A stretch of DNA of 64,000 nt from positions 62,001 through 126,000 of the forward strand of contig JAVKCD010000003.1 in assembly GCA_040222855.1 (NCBI GenBank), in the 5' to 3' direction. Under the pieces are notes generated by a model. It made no database searches. It worked only from the letters and a program-made list of their open reading frames with translations, and was not told the origin of the DNA. A program made the position numbers and the translations under genes. The DNA is from Phycisphaeraceae bacterium (GTDB taxonomy: Bacteria; Planctomycetota; Phycisphaerae; Phycisphaerales; Phycisphaeraceae). Shown piece by piece: positions 24,931 through 34,519 of the stretch (its first letter is position 1; each line of letters opens with the position of its first letter).

Positions 24931-25548
24931 TTGAGCGACCCCAAAGCAACGAATGTGACGTGGCACGGCGGGGAGGTGGCTCGTGAGGATCGCGCGCGTC
25001 TGCTCGGCCAGCGCGGGGCGACGGTCTGGTTGACGGGCTTGTCGGGCAGCGGGAAGAGCACGGTGGCCGTGGCGGTCGAATCCGAGCTGACCCGCAGGGG
25101 CAAGCTGGCTTACCGGCTTGATGGCGACAACGTGCGGATGGGACTCAACGCGAACCTGGGCTTCTCTGACGAGGATCGTGTCGAGAACATCCGGCGGATC
25201 GGCGAGGTGACGAAGCTGATGGCCGACGCTGGGCTGATCGTGCTGAGCAGTTTCATCAGCCCGTTCCGGGAAGATCGAGGGCGCGTCCGCAAGCTGCACG
25301 AAGATGCGGGGTTGATGTTTATCGAGGTGTTCGTCGACTGCTCGCTCGAAGCAGCGGAGCACAGGGACCCCAAGGGCCTGTATCAAAAGGCACGTACCGG
25401 TCAGATCGCCGATTTCACCGGGATCAGCTCGCCGTATGAAGCGCCCGAACAAGCCGAGGTCACGCTGCGGACCGATGCGATGACGCTGAAGCAGGAAGTC
25501 GCTGCGGTGGTTGATGCGCTCGAATCGCGTGGTCTGTTGAGCGGCTGA
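24931..25548 (+). CDS. cysC: Adenylylsulfate (APS) kinase
   Basis: A 205-residue kinase that phosphorylates APS to PAPS. All canonical motifs are intact: P-loop [51 protein letters not shown], and [17 protein letters not shown] followed by SPYEAP. This contrasts with the damaged copy fused to CysN. The start is TTG, with GGAGG about eight bases upstream. It sits 3 nt after cysQ and 24 nt before the SLC13 transporter gene on the same strand. Confidence 0.96.
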   Translation: MSDPKATNVTWHGGEVAREDRARLLGQRGATVWLTGLSGSGKSTVAVAVESELTRRGKLAYRLDGDNVRMGLNANLGFSDEDRVENIRRIGEVTKLMADAGLIVLSSFISPFREDRGRVRKLHEDAGLMFIEVFVDCSLEAAEHRDPKGLYQKARTGQIADFTGISSPYEAPEQAEVTLRTDAMTLKQEVAAVVDALESRGLLSG

Positions 25549-25572
25549 TTTCCTCCCGAACGGAACGTGTGC

Positions 25573-27360
25573 ATGCCTTGGGAAGCCTGGTTTACGCTCG
25601 CGACACTGGTGGCCATGATCGTGGTGCTGGCGTGGAACCTGACTGGGCCTGATGTGGTGCTGCTGGGGACGATGACCGTGCTGGCTTCGCTGTCGCTCTT
25701 TAGTGATCGGATGCCGGGGATCGATGTGATGGTGAGCGGGTTTGGCAATCAGGGGTTGGTCACCATCGGCGTGCTGTTCGTCGTGGCAGCGGGTCTCCGG
25801 CAGACAGGCGCTGCGGAGATGCTGGCGCAGTGGTTTCTTGGGCGCCCCAAGGGTGCTTTAGCGGCTCAGCTACGGTTGATGCCGCCAGCCGCAGCGCTCT
25901 CGGCGTTTTTGAACAACACGGCGGTGGTGGCGGTGTTCCTACCGATCGTGCGCGACTGGGCGCGGAAGATTGGCGTGAGCCCGTCGCGACTGCTGATGCC
26001 ACTGAGTTTCGCCACGATGCTTGGCGGGATGTGCACCCTCATCGGCACATCGACAAATCTGGTCGTTGACGGCCGGATGCGGTCGGACCCAAGCCTGCAA
26101 GGTGGATTGGGGATGTTCGAGATCGCCTGGGTGGGGCTGCCGTGCGCCATCGTTGGTATCGTCTACTTGCTGGTGGTGGGCCGCTGGTTGGTACCCGATC
26201 GTCAGCCCGCCCTTCAATCGGATGGGTGTGCGAGGGAATACGCCGTGGAGATGATCGTCGAACCCGATGGGGCGCTGGTCGGCTCGACGATCGAGGCGGC
26301 GGGCTTGAGGCATCTCCCCGGCCTCTACCTGGCTGAGATCGATCGTCGTGGCGAAGTCCTGGCGGCAGTCGGGCCGGGCGAGCGACTTGAAGCGGGCGAC
26401 CGACTCGTTTTTGTGGGGATGGTGGCGTCGGTGGTGGACTTGCGGAAGATCAGGGGCTTGGCACCCGCGGAAGATGCGGTGTTCAAACTCGATGCCCCGC
26501 GCAGTGCCCGGCGGCTGATCGAGGGCGTGGTCTCGAATCGTTGCCCACTGGTGGGTAAATCGATCCGAGCGGGTCGTTTTCGCACGGTCTACAACGCCGC
26601 GGTGCTGGCAGTCGCGCGCAATGGCGAACGACTCCAACAGAAGATCGGCGACATCGTCCTCCAACCCGGTGACACGCTGCTGATGGAAGCCCCGTCGAGC
26701 TTCGTCGATCAGCGGCGTTACAGCCAGGACTTTTATCTGGTGAGCACGATCGATGATTCGGTCCCGCTTCGTCATGAAAAGGCCTGGGTTGCGCTGGTCG
26801 TTCTGACGCTGCTGGTGGTGGCTGTGGCGGCTGGTTTGCTGAGCATGCTGCATGCCTCGCTGGTCGCGGCGGGTCTAATGTGGCTCACACGCTGCTGCAC
26901 GGCGGCGGAAGCCCGATCGTCCATCGACTGGCAGATCCTTCTGGTGATTGGTGCTGCACTAGGCCTCGGAACCGCCGTGGCCCAGTCGGGGCTTGCTGAG
27001 GGTGTTGCCTCAGCGATGATGACCCTCACAGGCGGGAGTGCTCTGCTCACCTTGATGGTGATCTTTGTGCTCGCGAATGTCTTTACCGAGATCATGACCA
27101 ACGTGGCCGCCGCGCTGCTGGTCTACCCGATCGCGATGGCGAGTGCGGAGGGGCTGGGCGTCTCGCCGGTGCCGTACCTGATCACGATCATGATTGCCGC
27201 CTCGGCGAGTTTCTCGACGCCGATCGGGTATCAGACCAATCTGATGATCTACGGACCGGGCGGCTACCGATTCACGGATTACTCAAGGGTTGGGCTACCT
27301 TTGACGGCGCTGGTCCTGGTGGTGACGACGATCGTGACGCCTCTGATCTGGCCGTTCTGA
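25573..27360 (+). CDS. SLC13-type permease with two RCK_C (TrkA-C) domains, probable sulfate transporter
   Basis: A 595-residue membrane protein of the divalent-anion:sodium symporter group. Hydrophobic helices lie at residues 1-210 and 415-595. They flank two soluble TrkA-C-like regulatory domains (about 220-300 with EYAVEMIVEPDGALVG, and 310-395 with LQPGDTLLMEAP). The duplicated transport signatures are FLNNTAVVAVFLPIV plus GTSTNLVVDG, and NVFTEIMTNVAAALLVYP plus TPIGYQTNLMI. The ATG is chosen over a GTG six bases earlier because GGAA is better spaced. Position after cysQ-cysC makes sulfate the likely substrate; this is inferred from context. Confidence 0.88.
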   Translation: MPWEAWFTLATLVAMIVVLAWNLTGPDVVLLGTMTVLASLSLFSDRMPGIDVMVSGFGNQGLVTIGVLFVVAAGLRQTGAAEMLAQWFLGRPKGALAAQLRLMPPAAALSAFLNNTAVVAVFLPIVRDWARKIGVSPSRLLMPLSFATMLGGMCTLIGTSTNLVVDGRMRSDPSLQGGLGMFEIAWVGLPCAIVGIVYLLVVGRWLVPDRQPALQSDGCAREYAVEMIVEPDGALVGSTIEAAGLRHLPGLYLAEIDRRGEVLAAVGPGERLEAGDRLVFVGMVASVVDLRKIRGLAPAEDAVFKLDAPRSARRLIEGVVSNRCPLVGKSIRAGRFRTVYNAAVLAVARNGERLQQKIGDIVLQPGDTLLMEAPSSFVDQRRYSQDFYLVSTIDDSVPLRHEKAWVALVVLTLLVVAVAAGLLSMLHASLVAAGLMWLTRCCTAAEARSSIDWQILLVIGAALGLGTAVAQSGLAEGVASAMMTLTGGSALLTLMVIFVLANVFTEIMTNVAAALLVYPIAMASAEGLGVSPVPYLITIMIAASASFSTPIGYQTNLMIYGPGGYRFTDYSRVGLPLTALVLVVTTIVTPLIWPF

Positions 27361-27361
27361 T

Positions 27362-28195
27362 TCACGAGTGACTGAGGACTCGATCGACGTTGTCACGCCA
27401 GTCGGGCATGGGACCAATCAGGTCCTCAGCGGGCTTGAGATCGAGCACGCTGTACGACGGACGCTTCGCCGGGCGAGGAAACTCACTGGTCGCGCAGGGC
27501 TGAACGACGCAAGCCGATCCAGTGGAACCAGCGACGTGGCTGGCCAGTTCGTGCCAGGTGCATTCGCCCCCATCGCAAACGTGGAAGAAGCCTTCGGCTT
27601 TCTTCTGCATCAGTTCGAGCGAAGCCATGGCGAGATGCTCTGCGGAGGTCGGTCGTCCGCGTTGATCAGCGACGACCTTCAACTCATCTCGATCAGCTGT
27701 GAGCTTGCGCATCGTCTGAACAAAGTTGTTGCCCCACGGCGCGTAGACCCAGCTCGTGCGGATCACCAGGTGTGAGGCTCGGGACTGCCGGATGGCTTTT
27801 TCGCCAGCGGCTTTCGAGCGTCCGTAAGCGTTCACAGGATCGTGGGGAGCATCAATCGGGTACGGGCTCGCGGCCTGACCGTTGAAGACGTAGTCGGTGG
27901 AGTAGTGGACAAGCTGCGCATTGATCTCGGCGGCGTGTTCGGCGAGCAGGCGTACGGCTGCACCGTTGATGACGGTCGCGGCGTGCTCGTGCTCTTCGGC
28001 ACCATCAACATCCGTCCATGCCGCACAGTTGACGATGTGGGAGTAGCCCGATGACATCACGGCATCGATCGATGCGGGGCGTGTGAGATCGAGATCGGGT
28101 CGACCGATCGCCGTGTGGTCGATGCCCTTGGCTTCGAGCAAACGCTTCCACGCCGTGCCGAGCATCCCGTTGGGTGAGAGCAGGAGGGTCTTCAT
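27362..28195 (-). CDS. rfbD: dTDP-4-dehydrorhamnose reductase
   Basis: A 277-residue short-chain dehydrogenase-like enzyme for the last step of dTDP-L-rhamnose synthesis. The nucleotide-binding end reads MKTLLLSPNGMLGTAW, a variant of the usual GxxGxxG. Then come NCAAWTDVDGAE, YSTDYVFNG and the catalytic YGRSK (Tyr, Lys), all typical of RmlD/RfbD. Its start overlaps the rfbC stop by one base (TGATG). It is last in the minus-strand chain rfbA - membrane protein - rfbC - rfbD and converges on the SLC13 gene with almost no gap. Confidence 0.93.
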   Translation of the reverse strand: MKTLLLSPNGMLGTAWKRLLEAKGIDHTAIGRPDLDLTRPASIDAVMSSGYSHIVNCAAWTDVDGAEEHEHAATVINGAAVRLLAEHAAEINAQLVHYSTDYVFNGQAASPYPIDAPHDPVNAYGRSKAAGEKAIRQSRASHLVIRTSWVYAPWGNNFVQTMRKLTADRDELKVVADQRGRPTSAEHLAMASLELMQKKAEGFFHVCDGGECTWHELASHVAGSTGSACVVQPCATSEFPRPAKRPSYSVLDLKPAEDLIGPMPDWRDNVDRVLSHS

Positions 28196-28767
28196 CAGGC
28201 GACTTCGGACTGGTAGGTGAAGGGCGAATCGAAATCACGCCAGGCGACAAGCTTGGCGTCCTTGTCCGACAGGATCGGTTCTCGACCGCCAAGACGCCAG
28301 TCGATGGCCAGGTCAGGGTCATCGAAACGGACGCCAGTGTCGCAGTCCGGGGCGTAGACATCGGAAACCTTGTACAGGAACTCCGTATCGGGTTCGAGGG
28401 TGACAAAGCCGTGGAGAAACCCGAAGGGAACGTACAGCTGGCGGGCGGAATCAGGATCTAGCTCGACAGCGACGTGCTGACCAAAGGTCGGCGAACCTTG
28501 ACGAGCATCGACGGCGACATCGAGCACACGCCCACGGGTCACCCGAACCAGTTTGGCCTGCGCGTGGGGTGGTCGCTGGCAATGAAGTCCCCGGAGCGTT
28601 CCCGCCGAGGCAGACAGCGAATGATTGTCCTGCACGAAGTGGTCCGTGATCCCGGCTTCGGCCAGTCGCGGGCTGGAGTAGGTCTCCATAAAGAAGCCAC
28701 GATGATCGCCAAACTTCTTCGGCTCGATGATGCGGACGCCCGGGATATCGGTCTCAAGGATCTGCAT
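28195..28767 (-). CDS. rfbC: dTDP-4-dehydrorhamnose 3,5-epimerase
   Basis: A 190-residue cupin epimerase of the dTDP-rhamnose pathway. Recognisable segments are MQILETDIPGVRIIEPKKFG, DHRGFFMETY, FVQDNHSLSASAGTLRGLH (catalytic His nearby), LVRVTRGRVLDVAVDAR, and VPFGFLHGFVTLE with the conserved cupin strand. The start at MQILET follows family convention; it overlaps the upstream membrane-protein gene by 14 nt. An in-frame extension further upstream would lie wholly inside that gene and is not used. Confidence 0.94.
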   Translation of the reverse strand: MQILETDIPGVRIIEPKKFGDHRGFFMETYSSPRLAEAGITDHFVQDNHSLSASAGTLRGLHCQRPPHAQAKLVRVTRGRVLDVAVDARQGSPTFGQHVAVELDPDSARQLYVPFGFLHGFVTLEPDTEFLYKVSDVYAPDCDTGVRFDDPDLAIDWRLGGREPILSDKDAKLVAWRDFDSPFTYQSEVA

Positions 28768-29371
28768 GATGGCGAGCTTCCGGTAATGAATGATCTGAGG
28801 GCGATACAGCACGCTGATTCTGTCTAAGCCACGCGGACCAGGCGACCAGCAGGATGCCCGGCAGCTCAAACAGAATGTTGAATCTCAGGACACCCGCTGG
28901 ATCAATGGATCGTCCAAGGAAGATTTCAAGATTGTGGAACGAGACGGCGCGAGTCAGGACAAACCCAGCGATGATGACCAGCCCAATCAAGGCGATTCTC
29001 AGTCGCCAGAGAAGGGCGCGCATGAACCAGCAGATGCCACCCACGGCGAGGAACATCCCACCGGCCACAGACAAGACGAACCAGAGTTGCAAAGCGCGTT
29101 TGTAATCCATCCAGCCTTGTTCTCGTGCGATCTCGCGGCCGTACTGGGTGACCAGCGACTGAACATCGAGCTGCTTATTGAGGCATAGGACGCTCATGAG
29201 CACGGCAACACTCCACCAAAAAACCGATTCGCGCCCAGCCGCTGCCATGGCGGCTCGTGCCGAAGCAAACGCCGCCAGCGCGTAAGCAGCGACGATGATC
29301 CACGCCTCGATGGTCGGGTCGTTGATGCCGAGGTGCCAGCCCGGCGGAGTGGACAACGCCATCAGCATCAC
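28754..29371 (-). CDS. Uncharacterised polytopic membrane protein in the rhamnose operon
   Basis: A 205-residue protein not recognised as any named family. About five hydrophobic helices are visible (for example WIIVAAYALAAFASARAAMA, FVLSVAGGMFLAVGGICWFM, IALIGLVIIAGFVLTRAVSF and FELPGILLVAWSAWL). A central polar segment, LNKQLDVQSLVTQYGREIAR, lies between helices 2 and 3, and the tail is polar. The GTG start has GAGGAG eight bases upstream. It lies 25 nt after rfbA and overlaps rfbC, so it is co-expressed with dTDP-rhamnose synthesis. The context suggests a glycan-related envelope role, but no function can be assigned. Confidence 0.75.
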   Translation of the reverse strand: MMLMALSTPPGWHLGINDPTIEAWIIVAAYALAAFASARAAMAAAGRESVFWWSVAVLMSVLCLNKQLDVQSLVTQYGREIAREQGWMDYKRALQLWFVLSVAGGMFLAVGGICWFMRALLWRLRIALIGLVIIAGFVLTRAVSFHNLEIFLGRSIDPAGVLRFNILFELPGILLVAWSAWLRQNQRAVSPSDHSLPEARHHADP

Positions 29372-29396
29372 GACATCGGCTCCTCACGACTGCCGG

Positions 29397-30152
29397 TCAG
29401 ACCGACTGGGCAACCGGCAACGCGAGGTGATTGGCTCCAGCGTCTTTCACAAGATTGGCCGCCCGATGCAGGCTCTCGAAGGTTCCCGCATCGGTCCACC
29501 AGCCTTCGAGAGGCTCGTACGTGAGGTCACCCCGTTCGAGGTAAGCCTGATTGACGTCGGTGATCTCGAGTTCACCGCGGCCTGAGGGCTTGAGGTTCTG
29601 GCACATCGAGAACACGTCGTTGTCGTAGAAGTAGATGCCCGTCACCGCCATGTTGCTCGGCGGGTTCTCGGGTTTCTCGATGATCCGGCTGACCTTGCCG
29701 TCGTCATCGAAAGCGACAACGCCAAAGCGCTCGGGATCGTGGACTTCCTTGAGCAGGAGCTTGGCTCCGGACCCCTGGGTAAAGAAATCGCCAGCAGCCT
29801 TGCGGATATTTCCCTCGACGATGTTGTCGCCGAGGATCACGCAGATCTTGTCGCCATCAGCGAAGTCCTCAGCCAGCTTCAGGGCATCGGCGATCCCGCC
29901 TTCACCTTCCTGATAGGCGTAGGCCAACTGCTTGAGACCGAGTTGCTTGCCGTTCTTGAGGAGCTTGAGGAAGTCGCCCGCGTGCTCCCCTCCTGTGACG
30001 ATGAGGATCTCGTTTATCCCGGCGTTCAGCAGGCACTGGATGGGGTAATAGATCATCGGCCGGTCGTAGACCGGCAGCAGATGCTTGTTGGTGACGAGGG
30101 TCAGAGGACGCAACCGGGTCCCGAGACCTCCTGCCAGTATGACGCCTTTCAT
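29397..30152 (-). CDS. rfbA: Glucose-1-phosphate thymidylyltransferase
   Basis: A 251-residue nucleotidyltransferase that makes dTDP-glucose, the first step to dTDP-rhamnose. Markers are MKGVILAGGLGTRLRPLT, NKHLLPVYDRPMIYYP, EILIVTGGEHAGDF, YAYQEGEGGIADAL, ILGDNIVEGN and GIYFYDNDVF. The length fits the shorter, 240-250 residue class rather than the 290-residue RmlA of E. coli. The start MKGVILAGG is preceded by AAGG at normal distance; an in-frame ATG 24 bases upstream is less well placed. It is first in the minus-strand operon, divergent from rfbB across 120 nt. Confidence 0.94.
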   Translation of the reverse strand: MKGVILAGGLGTRLRPLTLVTNKHLLPVYDRPMIYYPIQCLLNAGINEILIVTGGEHAGDFLKLLKNGKQLGLKQLAYAYQEGEGGIADALKLAEDFADGDKICVILGDNIVEGNIRKAAGDFFTQGSGAKLLLKEVHDPERFGVVAFDDDGKVSRIIEKPENPPSNMAVTGIYFYDNDVFSMCQNLKPSGRGELEITDVNQAYLERGDLTYEPLEGWWTDAGTFESLHRAANLVKDAGANHLALPVAQSV

Positions 30153-30272
30153 AGACAGCACCCTTAAGAGGTTCATCCATAGCTAGAATGAGGATCGGTC
30201 AACGTGGCACGCCGGTCAAGCCGATGGTCGGATTAACCCCGCGTCCTCAGCGAGAATGGGAGCACAGGCGTC

Positions 30273-31322
30273 ATGAACATCCTGATCACAGGCGGCAGCG
30301 GCTTTATCGGGTCCAACTTTGTCCGCTTCGCCCTCGAAAGCCGAAACGACACGTCCGTCATCAACCTGGACGTCCTGACCTACTCGGGAAATCCCGATAA
30401 CCTCCGCGACATCGAGACCCGCTTCCCGGAGCGATACCGGTTTGTACATGGCGATATCCGCGATATCGAGCTGATGGAATCCCTGATCGCAGAGGTCGAT
30501 GTCGTCATCCACATGGCCGCGGAGAGTCACGTCGATCGCTCGATCATCGACGGACGGCCCTTCGTCGAGACCAACGTCCTCGGAACCCAGTGCCTCCTCG
30601 ACGCCTTTCGACGGGCTGATGCGAAGAAGCAGAAGCGACTCGTGCACGTCTCGACCGATGAGGTCTATGGCGACCTCCCACTGGACCAGCCGGAGCTGAA
30701 GTTTAATGAGACCACGCCTTACCACCCCAGCAGCCCCTACTCGGCGAGCAAAGCGGCATCCGACCATCTTGTCCGCGCGTGCTATCACACCCACGGCATC
30801 CACGCCTGCATCACCAACTGCTCGAATAACTTCGGGCCGTATCAGTTTCCGGAAAAAGTCATTCCACTGTTCGTGACGAATCTGATCCAGGGGATGAAGG
30901 TCCCGCTCTACGGTGATGGCAAGAACGTGCGTGACTGGCTGCACGTCATCGATCACTGCGAGGCCGTCCTGCTGGTCGCCGAAAAGGGAACATCCGGCGA
31001 GACCTACAACATCGGCGGGAACAACGAGCGATCGAATCTAGAACTCACGCATGCGATCCTTGAGGTCATGGGGCATGGCGAGGAGATGATCGAGTACGTC
31101 CCGGACCGCAAAGGACACGACCGGCGCTACGCGATCGACGCTTCCAAGATCGCCCGGGAACTCGGGTGGGAACCCTCACGATCGGCCTGGCCCGAGGGTC
31201 TGGAGCAGACCTGCCAGTGGTACAAGGACAACGTCGACTGGTGGCAACGTATCCGCAGCGGGGCATACCGCGAGTATTATGAACAGCAGTACCAGGCCGG
31301 AGCCAGCTCTCTGGGCCACTAA
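30273..31322 (+). CDS. rfbB: dTDP-glucose 4,6-dehydratase
   Basis: A 349-residue extended short-chain dehydrogenase. It shows the NAD-binding MNILITGGSGFIGSNFV, HMAAESHVDRSI, the catalytic STDEVYG (Thr-Asp-Glu), the YSASKAASDH Tyr-Lys pair, NCSNNFGPYQFPEK and GKNVRDWLHVIDHC. All are diagnostic for RmlB. Together with rfbA, rfbC and rfbD it completes dTDP-L-rhamnose synthesis within 4 kb. It is divergent from rfbA, and neuB-like follows after 24 nt on the same strand. Confidence 0.96.
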   Translation: MNILITGGSGFIGSNFVRFALESRNDTSVINLDVLTYSGNPDNLRDIETRFPERYRFVHGDIRDIELMESLIAEVDVVIHMAAESHVDRSIIDGRPFVETNVLGTQCLLDAFRRADAKKQKRLVHVSTDEVYGDLPLDQPELKFNETTPYHPSSPYSASKAASDHLVRACYHTHGIHACITNCSNNFGPYQFPEKVIPLFVTNLIQGMKVPLYGDGKNVRDWLHVIDHCEAVLLVAEKGTSGETYNIGGNNERSNLELTHAILEVMGHGEEMIEYVPDRKGHDRRYAIDASKIARELGWEPSRSAWPEGLEQTCQWYKDNVDWWQRIRSGAYREYYEQQYQAGASSLGH

Positions 31323-31346
31323 TCCTCTGTAACATCGTGAGAATGC

Positions 31347-32399
31347 ATGGACGCGAATCAACCAACCTCCCTGCCGATCGCCCACGCAACCGAGCACGAC
31401 CCGCCCAAGGTCTGGGTCATAGCCGAGATCGGCGTCAACCACGATGGGTCGGTCGAAAAGGCGATGACCCTTATCGATCACGCGGTGGAGACCGGCTGCA
31501 ATGCGTTGAAGTTTCAACTCTTCCGCCCGGATCGACTCCTGTCTGCTGAGGCCTCCCTGGCTACCTATCAGCAATCCGCTGCGGACTCGCCCGCTGACCT
31601 GCTCGAGCCGTTAGCACTCTCCATCGAATCGATGAAAAAGCTGCGTGATAACGCACGAGATGCTGGGATTGCGTTCGGCGTCACGCCGTTTAGCCCGGAT
31701 GATGTGGAAGACCTCAAAGCCTTAGGCGTTGATTTCATCAAGATCGCCTCGCCGGATGCCGTGAACCTCCCGCTCATCGATCGGTGCCTGAAGCTCGAGC
31801 TGCCGATGGTGATCTCGACCGGAGCCTGCGAACGCCACGAAGTCGAGCCAGTCGCCACTCGACTCAAGCAGCACAAAGCAGGCGGGGCACTGCTGCACTG
31901 TGTCTCGTCCTATCCGACGCCAATGAAGCAGGCCGCCCTCGGCGGGATCCAGGCATTGCGTGATGCCTTTGGCGTCCGCGTCGGATACTCCGACCACACC
32001 GCCTCGATCGAGACCGGTGCCTTGGCGGTTACCGCAGGCGCCTGTCTTCTCGAAAAACACCTGACACACGACCCCTCCGCCCCCGGTCCTGACCACAGTG
32101 CCAGCCTGTCGCCAACACAGATGAAGGCCTACGTTGCCCATGTACGGCAGGCACAGAGTGTGCTCGGGCCCATCCGCAAAACGGTTCAGGATGTCGAGCA
32201 GGATGTCCGGCGGGTGTCCCGGCAGAGCGTCTGCGCCGTCCGCGACCTCCCAGAAGGGCATCGCCTGACCCGGGAAGACCTGACCGTCAAACGACCCGGC
32301 CTGGGTATCCGTCCCGAGAGACTCAACGAAGTCATCGGACGATCGCTCCGCAAGGCCATCGAGGCCAATCACCTGCTCCAGGATGATCACCTGGTCTGA
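31347..32399 (+). CDS. NeuB-family N-acetylneuraminate/nonulosonate synthase
   Basis: A 350-residue enzyme that condenses phosphoenolpyruvate with an amino-sugar to give a sialic-acid-like nonulosonate (or spore-coat SpsE-type product). The TIM barrel carries WVIAEIGVNHDGSVEKA, ALKFQLFRPD, FIKIASPDAVN, MVISTGA, HCVSSYPTP, VGYSDHT and EKHLTHDP. The C-terminal 60 residues form the antifreeze-like SAF domain (SVCAVRDLPEGHRLTREDLT). No neuA or neuC partner lies here, so the exact product (Neu5Ac, pseudaminate or legionaminate) is open. It is probably co-transcribed with rfbB. Confidence 0.88.
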   Translation: MDANQPTSLPIAHATEHDPPKVWVIAEIGVNHDGSVEKAMTLIDHAVETGCNALKFQLFRPDRLLSAEASLATYQQSAADSPADLLEPLALSIESMKKLRDNARDAGIAFGVTPFSPDDVEDLKALGVDFIKIASPDAVNLPLIDRCLKLELPMVISTGACERHEVEPVATRLKQHKAGGALLHCVSSYPTPMKQAALGGIQALRDAFGVRVGYSDHTASIETGALAVTAGACLLEKHLTHDPSAPGPDHSASLSPTQMKAYVAHVRQAQSVLGPIRKTVQDVEQDVRRVSRQSVCAVRDLPEGHRLTREDLTVKRPGLGIRPERLNEVIGRSLRKAIEANHLLQDDHLV

Positions 32400-32404
32400 A
32401 CATC

Positions 32405-32436
32405 AACAAAAACACCGGCGGGCAAGCCGCCGGTGT
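32405..32436 (-). terminator. Intrinsic terminator between neuB-like and ftsH
   Basis: A 10 bp stem, ACACCGGCGG with CCGCCGGTGT, and a five-base loop lie between two convergent genes. Read on the minus strand the stem is followed by TTTTTGTTG, the classic terminator tail for ftsH. On the plus strand the tail is not T-rich, but the hairpin alone may help end the neuB transcript. Confidence 0.85.
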
Positions 32437-32464
32437 CTGCTGAGTTCATCGATCAATCTGTGGG

Positions 32465-34519
32465 TCAGGCCGGGTTGGGCATCGCCCCGCCTGTGGGCAG
32501 GTCGGGCTCCGGCGGGCTGATGGTCACGCCGGGCTTCTCTTCATCTTCGAGTTTCTTCTTCTTTTCAGCCGCCAGCAGATCACTGACCGTCTTGCGCGAC
32601 AGCGGTTCACCGTCAAGAACCTTCTGCACCTCATCCGAGGTCAGGGTTTCATATTTGATCAGAGCCTGCGCGAGATCATCCGTCTGCTGACGATGTGTCT
32701 CGATGATCGTCTTGGCCTCGTTGTAGGTCCGGTCGATAATCGCCTTGATCTCCTGGTCAATCGTCTGGGCTGTCTCATCAGAGTAGGGACGATCAGACTG
32801 TTCCCAGGGGTTCTTACCCTCGTCAGCGCCGTAGAGCCTGAAACCAAGGCGCTCACTCATGCCGTACTCGGTGATCATCGCGCGAGCGATGTCGGTGACC
32901 TGGCGGATGTCGCCCGCGGTGCCGTTGTACTGGTCGCCGGTGAACATCTCTTCGGCGATACGCCCGCCGAATGAAACCCGCATGTACGCCAGCAACTGCC
33001 TGCGTGAAAGAATGTGCTTGTCCTTCTCGGGCAACATGTGGGTCGCCCCGAGCGAACGCCCGCGAGGGATGATCGTGACCTTATGAAGAGGCTCAGCGTC
33101 CTCGTCGAAGTGCGTCACGATCGCGTGCCCCGCCTCGTGATAGGCGATGACCTTCTTCTCATCCTCTTCCAACCGGGCACTCTTGCGCGACCGACCCCAC
33201 CGGACCTTGTCCCGGGCCTCTTCGAGGTCCGTTTGCTCGACGAAATCCTTGCCCTGCATGGTCGCCGCGATCGCCGCCTCGTTGATGATCGCCGACAAGT
33301 CAGCCCCGGAGAACATCGGCGTCCCGCGAGCAACCTTCTCCAGATCGACATCAGGACCGGTCTTGATCTTCTGGGCATGGACCTTGAGGATCTCAAACCG
33401 CCCCGCCACATCGGGTAGCGGGACCTGGATCTGCCGGTCGAACCGGCCCGGACGGATCAGCGCCGGGTCGAGCACGTCAGCCCGGTTGGTCGCCGCCATC
33501 ACGATCACCTGATCCGACGACTCGAAGCCGTCCATCTCGACGAGGATCGCGTTGAGGGTCTGCTCTCGTTCATCATGCCCGCCGGAGTTGAAGCCAGAAC
33601 CACGCTTGCGGCCCACAGCGTCGATCTCATCCAGGAAAATGATGCAGGGCGACGATTCTTTTGCCTGCTTAAAAAGATCGCGGACGCGGCTGGCCCCGAC
33701 GCCGACGAACATCTCAACAAAGTCCGACCCGCTGATCGAGAAGAACGGCACCTCGGCCTCGCCAGCGACCGCCTTGGCCAGCAGCGTCTTGCCGCAACCG
33801 GGCGAGCCGATCAGCAGCACACCCCGGGGGACACGCCCGCCAAGCCGCTGGAACTTCTTAGGGTTCTTGAGAAACTCGATGACCTCGGTCACCTCGTCCT
33901 TGGCCTCCTCGATGCCCGCAACATCGTTGAGCCGGACCGTGGAGTGCTCCTTGCTCACGACCTTGTGTCGTGACCGCCCGAACGCCCCGAGCATCCCGCC
34001 CCCTGCCCCGCCCGACCGCATCGGCCGGATGAAGAAGAAGTAGATCAGCAGAACGATGAACAGAATCGGTCCCCACGACAACAGGATCGGCAGCAGCAGG
34101 GAGTTGTCGACCTTCTCCTTCACATCCTGACCGACTTGATCGAGTTGATGCAGGCGCAGGTTCTTTGACTGCGGACTGATCACGGTCTGCCGCAGAAGGT
34201 TATCGGCCTCACCAGCCACCCCGGGAGCGTCGGGTTTGATCTTGCCCACGATCTTGGTGTCATGAGCGGTCACGGCCTCCTCGAACTGCCCCGTCTCCGC
34301 CAGTCCGTAGAACTGCTCCCAGGTTATCTCCTTGGCCTGCTGCGGGACATTGCTCGCCAGCAGCAGGACGGTCACGACCAGTGCCACGACCATGATCCAG
34401 CCGAACGCCCCGCGAGACATCATGCTGGGCGGTTTCTGGCCCTGAGGCTTCTTCCCGCCATCCGATTCCTGGTTCTCGTCGTTTCGTTCTTTGACTTTGT
34501 CGTGGTCCGGATCGGCCAT
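32465..34519 (-). CDS. ftsH: ATP-dependent zinc metalloprotease FtsH
   Basis: A 684-residue membrane-anchored AAA+ protease for quality control of membrane and short-lived proteins. It has two N-terminal helices (about 38-56 and 148-165) around a periplasmic domain. The AAA module has Walker A GSPGCGKT, Walker [12 protein letters not shown] and the second region of homology [19 protein letters not shown]. The zinc site is HEAGHAIV, with a distal Asp in [15 protein letters not shown]. Walker A has Ser-Pro where many copies have Pro-Pro. GGAA precedes the ATG. It lies 126 nt downstream of the lptE-like gene and ends in a strong terminator. Confidence 0.97.
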   Translation of the reverse strand: MADPDHDKVKERNDENQESDGGKKPQGQKPPSMMSRGAFGWIMVVALVVTVLLLASNVPQQAKEITWEQFYGLAETGQFEEAVTAHDTKIVGKIKPDAPGVAGEADNLLRQTVISPQSKNLRLHQLDQVGQDVKEKVDNSLLLPILLSWGPILFIVLLIYFFFIRPMRSGGAGGGMLGAFGRSRHKVVSKEHSTVRLNDVAGIEEAKDEVTEVIEFLKNPKKFQRLGGRVPRGVLLIGSPGCGKTLLAKAVAGEAEVPFFSISGSDFVEMFVGVGASRVRDLFKQAKESSPCIIFLDEIDAVGRKRGSGFNSGGHDEREQTLNAILVEMDGFESSDQVIVMAATNRADVLDPALIRPGRFDRQIQVPLPDVAGRFEILKVHAQKIKTGPDVDLEKVARGTPMFSGADLSAIINEAAIAATMQGKDFVEQTDLEEARDKVRWGRSRKSARLEEDEKKVIAYHEAGHAIVTHFDEDAEPLHKVTIIPRGRSLGATHMLPEKDKHILSRRQLLAYMRVSFGGRIAEEMFTGDQYNGTAGDIRQVTDIARAMITEYGMSERLGFRLYGADEGKNPWEQSDRPYSDETAQTIDQEIKAIIDRTYNEAKTIIETHRQQTDDLAQALIKYETLTSDEVQKVLDGEPLSRKTVSDLLAAEKKKKLEDEEKPGVTISPPEPDLPTGGAMPNPA

